Origin: Larix sibirica
Taxonomy: Eukaryota; Streptophyta; Pinopsida; Pinales; Pinaceae
Assembly: GCA_004151065.3 (NCBI GenBank)
Contig: NWUY0300028279.1
Coordinates: 37,753 to 51,790 of the forward strand
Direction of reading: 5' to 3'
DNA length: 14,038 nucleotides
Positions 9,747 to 14,038 of this stretch are shown piece after piece. A program made the position numbers and the translations under genes. Position 1 is the first letter of the stretch; every line of letters starts with the position of its first letter. Under the pieces are notes generated by a model that was given only the letters and a program-made list of their open reading frames with translations, was not told where the DNA came from and searched no databases.

Positions 9747-10002
9747 GAAACTGTTCAATGGTTCGTTTCTCGGATAAATTTAATTTTGGTATGCATTTTT
9801 ATCTCTTAGTCATGATTTCGTTGCTAATTCTTTCTCCTCCTCACAATCAACTTCTCAAATTTTCAATCAAATTTTGGATCCTGTCACTCAAGAAAACTAT
9901 TCCCTAGATTACTCCTCCACAATAGAAAACATCTTACCCATTCCCCCTAGAAATGCAAATAAATCCACCAACATACCCATATAAATTAGCCCCGAGAGAA
10001 CC
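9747..10002 (+). other. Leader remnant; gag and protease absent
   Basis: Only about 256 bp separate the primer site from the segment that precedes reverse transcriptase. Complete Tat-type elements hold a leader, gag and protease here, normally well over 2 kb. No gag, zinc-knuckle (CX2CX4HX4C) or protease D-S/T-G motif was seen, so this is a large internal deletion or a join between two different element copies. Confidence 0.5.
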
Positions 10003-11027
10003 TTGAATATTAATTCTGCACTCTCAGTTCACAGACAGAGCATCTAATCTATTTGTTGCAGACCCATAGTGATGCATTCGCTTGGGATTATACATATATG
10101 AAAGGGGTTCATCCATGGTTATGCACTCATCACATATATATAAAGGAGGACCCCCAACCTATCCAGGAACCACAATGAAGAATGAATCCCAACTTGCATG
10201 AAATAGTTAAAGATAAGATGCAGAAATTACTCACTGTGAATTTCATATACCCTATCTTTGACAACTAGTGGGTTTCACAACTTGTGATCGTTCCCAAGAA
10301 AAATGGAAAATGACGAATATGTGTTGATTATAAAGAACTAAACAAGGCCACCCATAAGGATCATTTCCCGTACCTTTCATTGACCAATTCCTTGACACTG
10401 GAAGGAAAGAAGTACTTCTCCTTCCCTTATGGGGTTTAGTGGATATAACCAAATTCAGATTGTCCCCGAGGACAAGGACAAAACAATTTTTACCTATCCA
10501 TGGGGAAATTTTTCCTACCGAGTACTTCCCTTTGGAATTTGCATCACACTCGCTACCTTTCAACGAGTAGTCCTTAGTATATTCTTAGACCTTGTTCATG
10601 ATTGTGTAGAAGTGTACATGGACGACTTCATGGTCTATGGCGATACCTTTAGTGAAGCATTGACCAACCTAGGGAAGGTACTTAAGCAGTGTAAAGAGAA
10701 AAACTTATCCCTCAATAACGAAAAATGTTTCATGCTACTCATTGAAGGTATTGTTTTGGGCCATCACATTTCTCCTACAAGCCTTTAAGTGGATCCAATT
10801 AAAATTGAGGTAATAGCTAACCTTGCTATCCCAAAACCCCAAAAAATAGGTATGTAGTTTTTTAGGAGATGTTGGTTATTTAGACGCTTTGTTGAAATTT
10901 TTATGAGAATAACACCTCCTCTATTTTCATTACTTTCTAAGAATACATAATTCACTTCGACTAATGAGTGTCAAATTGCTTTTGCAACCTTGAAGGAGAA
11001 ATTGTGCACAACATTGGAAATCTAATC
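10003..11027 (+). pseudogene. Ty3/gypsy reverse transcriptase to RNase H start, Tat/Ogre-like
   Basis: The enzyme copies element RNA into DNA. Segments in order: a linker reading LNINSALS (10003-10026), then in the next frame TEHLIYLLQTHSDAFAWDY and KGVHPW; RMNPNLHEIVKD at about 10179-10214; the FIYP, VSQLVIVPKKNGK and RICVDYKELNKATHKDHFP block to about 10370; after a frameshift in the GGGG at 10431-10434, FSGYNQIQIVPEDKDKT, WGNFSYRVLPFG, ATFQRVV, VYMDDFMVYG and KNLSLNNEKCF to GIVLGHHIS; then VDPIKIEV, RRFVEIF, PPLFSLLS and AFATLKEKL, the connection to RNase H. Stops in frame: 10176, 10266, 10311, 10786, 10855 and 10948. The TGA at 10311 sits where the family has Trp (TGG); 10176 fits a former CGA Arg. 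The catalytic YMDD pair is intact, but the first catalytic Asp (family FLDGFSG) reads as Tyr. The short FLGDVGY piece near 10860 is in another frame. The rest of RNase H and the integrase are missing. Confidence 0.9.
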
Positions 11028-11193
11028 CATTAGGGTAAGTGAATATTAACAATCATTTTGGAGTCCAAAATATGGATTGGAATATGACACCAAGCGCTAC
11101 TCCACATTGTATTTATATGTATATTCTCTTAATGGAAAATAGATATTTCACACTTATTACTTATTTTGGGTGTCTATTTGGGTGTCCGAATAG
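11028..11193. other. Junction after truncated pol
   Basis: Similarity to the gypsy polyprotein ends near 11027. The following 166 bp have no recognised motif. If the primer-site-like sequence at 11194 is real, this would be the end of another LTR, but no terminal CA is placed properly before it. Confidence 0.3.
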
Positions 11194-11205
11194 TGGTATC
11201 AAAGC
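11194..11205 (+). other. Initiator-Met primer-site-like sequence
   Basis: TGGTATCAAAGC matches the standard Ty1/copia primer-site start TGGTATCAGAGC at 11 of 12 positions (G to A at one base). It is followed by AGGGCTCTGCC, not the expected continuation for many bases. No gag follows, and the upstream DNA lacks a convincing LTR end, so it could be the relic of a copia element or chance. Confidence 0.4.
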
Positions 11206-11884
11206 AGGGCTCTGCCATAACTCCCTTGTCCTCAATCCTATCTCATCAATCCTGAGATCTACCCTCTGCCCTGCTCAGACCCACCATTTTGAGAGTGTTT
11301 TTATGGCATATGGAACTCTCACTAGTCTTCTACCACTCTTCCATCTACAAGCCTAGGTGTTACATTCCTTCTCCCCTCCCCGATGACCACAAACTCTGAT
11401 CCAACATTCTCATCTCTGTGTTTTTTCTCTTGCTACGCCCTACATACACCATCATTTCAACGTTTTTCTATTTGAACTCGCGACCACATAATCGAGTGCC
11501 ACATAGACATTCTCTAGCCCATCAAGAAACAAGCTCAATGCCCTCTTGATACTCCTCGACTCATTGTGACTTGTGTGAATTATTTCTCTCTCAACGTGTG
11601 TTGTGATTTGTGAGTATTCATCATGAGAAGACTTGGTCGATCCCTCCTCCTTCTCAAAGGATATGAGTCTATTGCTTTTACATGCTGCAAAACACTCATG
11701 ACCAATCTCACCGTGGGTAAATATTCTTCATACTACCATTTGCACGACCTCCAAGTCTCCACACGTAGTGGAAGAGTCTGCTAGTAGGCCCAATGTGCTT
11801 TCAATATATGGAGTTCATTGTTTCCCATCACTTTTTTTTCTACAAAACCATACATCAAGGGTGTGTTAGCATGGATCAAGAAAA
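11206..11884. other. Non-coding, somewhat C-rich, nothing recognised
   Basis: The + strand is richer in C and T than its surroundings. The frame through 11039-11356 runs across the primer-like site and has no domain. No gag, zinc knuckle or other protein motif was found. It may be the eroded interior of the element suggested at 11194. Confidence 0.3.
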
Positions 11885-12579
11885 TTGGATTATATTATTC
11901 ACTCCTATGCAAACATTACAGGTATTAAATCTATTTCTCCAGAACTTGCTAAACAAGTAAGTAGCGACAGCTTGAGAGGCATTTATAGGGTCAAGGGTGT
12001 TAAAAGTCGAGTACATTGTCCATATTCGTGGGAAAATCTCCAGAAAAATTGCTTTAGAAGGATACATATTTGATACTAGCAATCTTGTTACCTGTTTTGA
12101 GAATGCTTCACTTTCTATTCCCAAAGGTATTAATATGGTTGAAGCAGGTATGGAAAAGACACACTTAGCCTATAAATGGGGCAATCTTGAGAGAGAATCA
12201 TCCGACATTCATAGAGAATATTTTGTAAATTTTCAATATTAATAGAATTACGAGTAGTCTGAAATTTTGTAAGAGAAGGAACTTCCAAGAAGGAGCTATG
12301 AATGTAAGAGTATGGGCCTCAAAATATTTAGCTTATGTTTCTCTTGGTGAAGGGAATTCAAGTTTAGTTGCTTCTATTAATGAATCTCACTAAGGATTTC
12401 ATGGGGGAAGTATATTTGGCTTGTGCACATAAGTCGGAACACCAAGGGAATACATGCTATCATATTATACTGAAGTTTGTCAAGGAGTGTCTATGGCCTA
12501 AAATCTTGTTTCTTTTATTTTGTATACACGGGTGGCATTGAGTCCCATGATTCTCTGTAAAATTTTGCTTTCCTATTGT
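11885..12579 (+). pseudogene. Unidentified coding-like remnant in three frames
   Basis: I do not recognise the product. Three consecutive stretches read like protein: 11885-12070 (SYANITGIKSISPELAKQV), 11997-12242 (VEYIVHIRGKISRKIALEGY, MVEAGMEKTHLAYKWGNLER) and 12256-12579 (RVWASKYLAYVSLGEGNSS, REYMLSYYTEVCQGVSMA). Each later one is shifted by one base in the same direction. The third contains three stops (12391, 12430, 12499), all TAA and each one C-to-T from CAA Gln. The IRGKISR phrase faintly recalls the core of plant phloem-protein-2-like lectins (WLEIRGKI...), but no other PP2 motif was matched, so I do not assign it. It may be a decayed host gene copy or chance open frames. Confidence 0.3.
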
Positions 12580-12758
12580 TAGAAACTAAGTAGGTTGAAT
12601 CAGGATAATGAGGGTTTTAACTTGACTTCAAAATTGAGATTAGAATGAATCGCGACCCTAAGAATGGCACATCTTCTTATGGAAGGATATTCGGGTGATT
12701 CATCATGAATATTTAGCCTTCGTGGCATTTATCCCTTGGACTAAGCTTTAACATCCAC

Positions 12759-12759
<1 letters not shown>

Positions 12760-12789
<30 letters not shown>
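12760..12789 (+). repeat. (AG)15 microsatellite
   Basis: Thirty bases of uninterrupted AG dinucleotides, followed by TCTCTTTT, so the end can fold back on itself. The perfection contrasts with the decayed DNA around it and suggests recent slippage. Confidence 0.98.
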
Positions 12790-12791
<2 letters not shown>

Positions 12792-13407
12792 TCTTTTACG
12801 TGAAACACGATAAAAATAATAGGAATGGAAATTGACCAAACAGAGTTAGAATGACTAGGTATTGGAAAGCTATTGCATCCTGGGAGCATTTGTAAGACTG
12901 TTTTCATATGGAATGCTCATATGATTTATCGAAAGAGAGTGGGTTTCCTTCTTTGCAAACCCCTACACCATCACTAAGATAGAGCATTCCTCAGCTAAGC
13001 ATCATCAAAGAACTCAGAGCATTCAAGTCTAGAGGCTTATTTGTGATGACATAGGTAAAACATTCCTACACCCTATATTGATTCAACAACAATTTGTAAC
13101 TTATGAATAGTCATTTTTGTAAGTGTTTTTGTATTTTGGTACTTGAAATAGTTTTTTGTGAGTGTCAAGTAAAGTTAAATTGTGTGTGTAATCGAGTGCA
13201 CTCTCTGTTGAACCTGACACCCTTCATCTTTTGAGTTCTGAAATTTTGGTTGTTGTCAAAGGGTGGAGTTACAAGAATCCCTCTTAGGTCTCGCACTGAA
13301 AGAATTGATGTGTTTTCAATAATTCATAGTTCAGATCATGGTATGCTGTGTCTAGTTGTGACACTCAAAACCACTATGAGATATTTGGATAAGTACTTTC
13401 TCTATTG
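12790..13407. other. Non-coding; possible eroded interior of the minus-strand element
   Basis: If the LTR at the right end is a 5' LTR on the minus strand, its leader and gag should lie here, reading leftward. No gag frame was found on the minus strand. The plus-strand frame 13250-13456 crosses the primer site and LTR edge and is rejected as a gene. The stretch 13050-13250 resembles LTR-like, T-rich DNA but cannot be placed. Confidence 0.3.
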
Positions 13408-13420
13408 GGTTCTAATACCT
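13408..13420 (-). other. Degenerate initiator-Met primer-binding site
   Basis: On the minus strand AGGTATTAGAACC matches TGGTATCAGAGCC at 10 of 13 positions; two of the three differences are C-to-T or G-to-A. It lies 7 bases from the inferred LTR end, as is common for Ty1/copia elements. Confidence 0.4.
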
Positions 13421-13698
13421 AATACAATGAGCATGCATGATGATTCTTATAGCTAAACATATAACATAATTGTCAATGGAACAAAACAAATTCAAACATA
13501 GTACACATAAATTACCCTAGAAACCCCTCTGCCAGGGAAAATCAACAAACCAATAAGCTTTACCACTCATCTATTAACAACACTTTTAACCAGTTTTTAC
13601 AACAACGATTTACAAGATCACTACAACTCAAGCATGAATTCAATAATCTTGTACAAATAATTTTCCTTTTACAATACATAGCCTTCTACCTTACATCA

Positions 13699-13707
13699 TA
13701 TTTATAG
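13699..13707 (-). promoter_or_regulatory. TATA box of the LTR
   Basis: CTATAAATA on the minus strand, about 330 bp from the LTR start, with transcription expected to start near 13665-13675 and run leftward. It is the best TATA match in this region and supports the LTR orientation. Confidence 0.45.
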
Positions 13708-13811
13708 ATGCAAGCACATACACTAACTCATGATACCCAAGTTAGTTATGGCTAACTGATCATTAATGGTGGTTCATAACTTCCTAATTGAATGCAGTTA
13801 TTTTTTTATAC

Positions 13812-14016
13812 TCGACTTGACTGAGTCAACCATAATGGACTTCCCGTTGAGCTTTGTCGAATCCATGCCCAGTTTGTGCAAGTCGAATTCCCCTTCGACT
13901 AGTCGTGATCGACGACTAGACGACTATGCTAGTTTCCCTGTCGACCAAACTTCTACCATATCTCGACTTCAATTCTAGTCAACTTATACCAGTGGAATGT
14001 CAACTTCGAATGTCGA
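13812..14016. repeat. Cluster of TCGA sites
   Basis: TCGA occurs at 13812, 13857, 13883, 13895, 13909, 13941, 13963, 14006 and 14013: nine times in 205 bp, where less than one is expected by chance. Many are GTCGA or TCGACT, and CTAGTCG/CGACTAG at 13898-13919 form inverted copies. Since CpG is readily lost from methylated plant repeats, a dense CpG-containing motif is notable. These may be regulatory repeats in the LTR U3. Confidence 0.8.
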
Positions 14017-14038
14017 TTTACATGCAAAGAATATAACA

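Larger units (their letters stand above)
13428..14038 (-). mobile_element. Probable Ty1/copia-type LTR
   Basis: Read on the minus strand, the segment starts TGTTATATTC at the window edge and ends in GCTCA at 13428, giving TG...CA ends and 611 bp. A TATA box lies about 330 bp in, and a degenerate initiator-Met primer site follows the 3' end. Together this is the U3-R-U5 plan of a copia LTR. The U3 part carries nine TCGA sites. The outer boundary is at the window end, so target-site duplication and the true end cannot be checked. The 70-codon frame 13766-13978 on the plus strand is within U3 and not a gene. Confidence 0.45.

Noticed and set aside
9507-9809. 100-codon plus-strand open frame
   Set aside because: It crosses the inferred LTR end and the tRNA-Arg primer site, so it is not a gene.
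10252-10563. 103-codon minus-strand open frame
   Set aside because: It lies entirely opposite the clearly recognised reverse transcriptase on the plus strand and has no motif of its own.
13766-13978. 70-codon plus-strand open frame
   Set aside because: It sits in the TCGA-rich U3 of the minus-strand LTR; its Ser/Thr/Asp-rich content follows from the motif repeats.
1-14038. tRNA, rRNA, CRISPR array or organelle insert
   Set aside because: No clover-leaf with T-loop consensus, no conserved rRNA block, no regularly spaced identical short repeats and no recognisable plastid or mitochondrial gene were seen on reading both strands.

Overview
The window looks like repeat-dominated nuclear DNA of a seed plant. 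The reasons are a decayed Ty3/gypsy pol of the plant Tat/Ogre type, a primer-binding site that fits a plant tRNA-Arg, primer-binding sites resembling the initiator-Met type used by Ty1/copia elements, a plant-type RNase H fragment, overall AT-richness, and no intact long gene. A large, repeat-rich genome, perhaps a gymnosperm, is an inference from this texture; no species marker was seen.

Layout. 1-991: remains of a coiled-coil reading frame (+) ending in two adjoining, related palindromes. 992-3089: no recognisable gene, apart from a purine-rich tract at 2459-2527. 3090-3590: a degenerate tandem repeat with a period near 172 bp. 3600-4450: non-coding, with a short 40-bp duplication and a TATA box, perhaps an old LTR. 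4450-7770: no confident gene; one 28-bp palindrome. 7775-8149 (-): a 125-codon RNase H fragment. 8153-9400: very AT-rich spacer. About 9400-11027 (+): a broken Tat/Ogre-like element with LTR end, tRNA-Arg primer site, no visible gag or protease, then a frameshifted reverse transcriptase and the start of its own RNase H. 11194: an isolated initiator-Met-like primer site. 11885-12579: coding-like but unidentified frames. 12760-12789: an (AG)15 microsatellite. 13408-14038 (-): a probable Ty1/copia-type LTR with its primer site.

No working gene or pathway is evident. The pieces are old insertions in both orientations. Many of the in-frame stops are one C-to-T or G-to-A change from a sense codon, as expected of long-methylated, silenced repeats. 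The most unusual structure is the pair of palindromes at 874-991: their 35-bp cores differ at four bases, and those four form two compensatory pairs.
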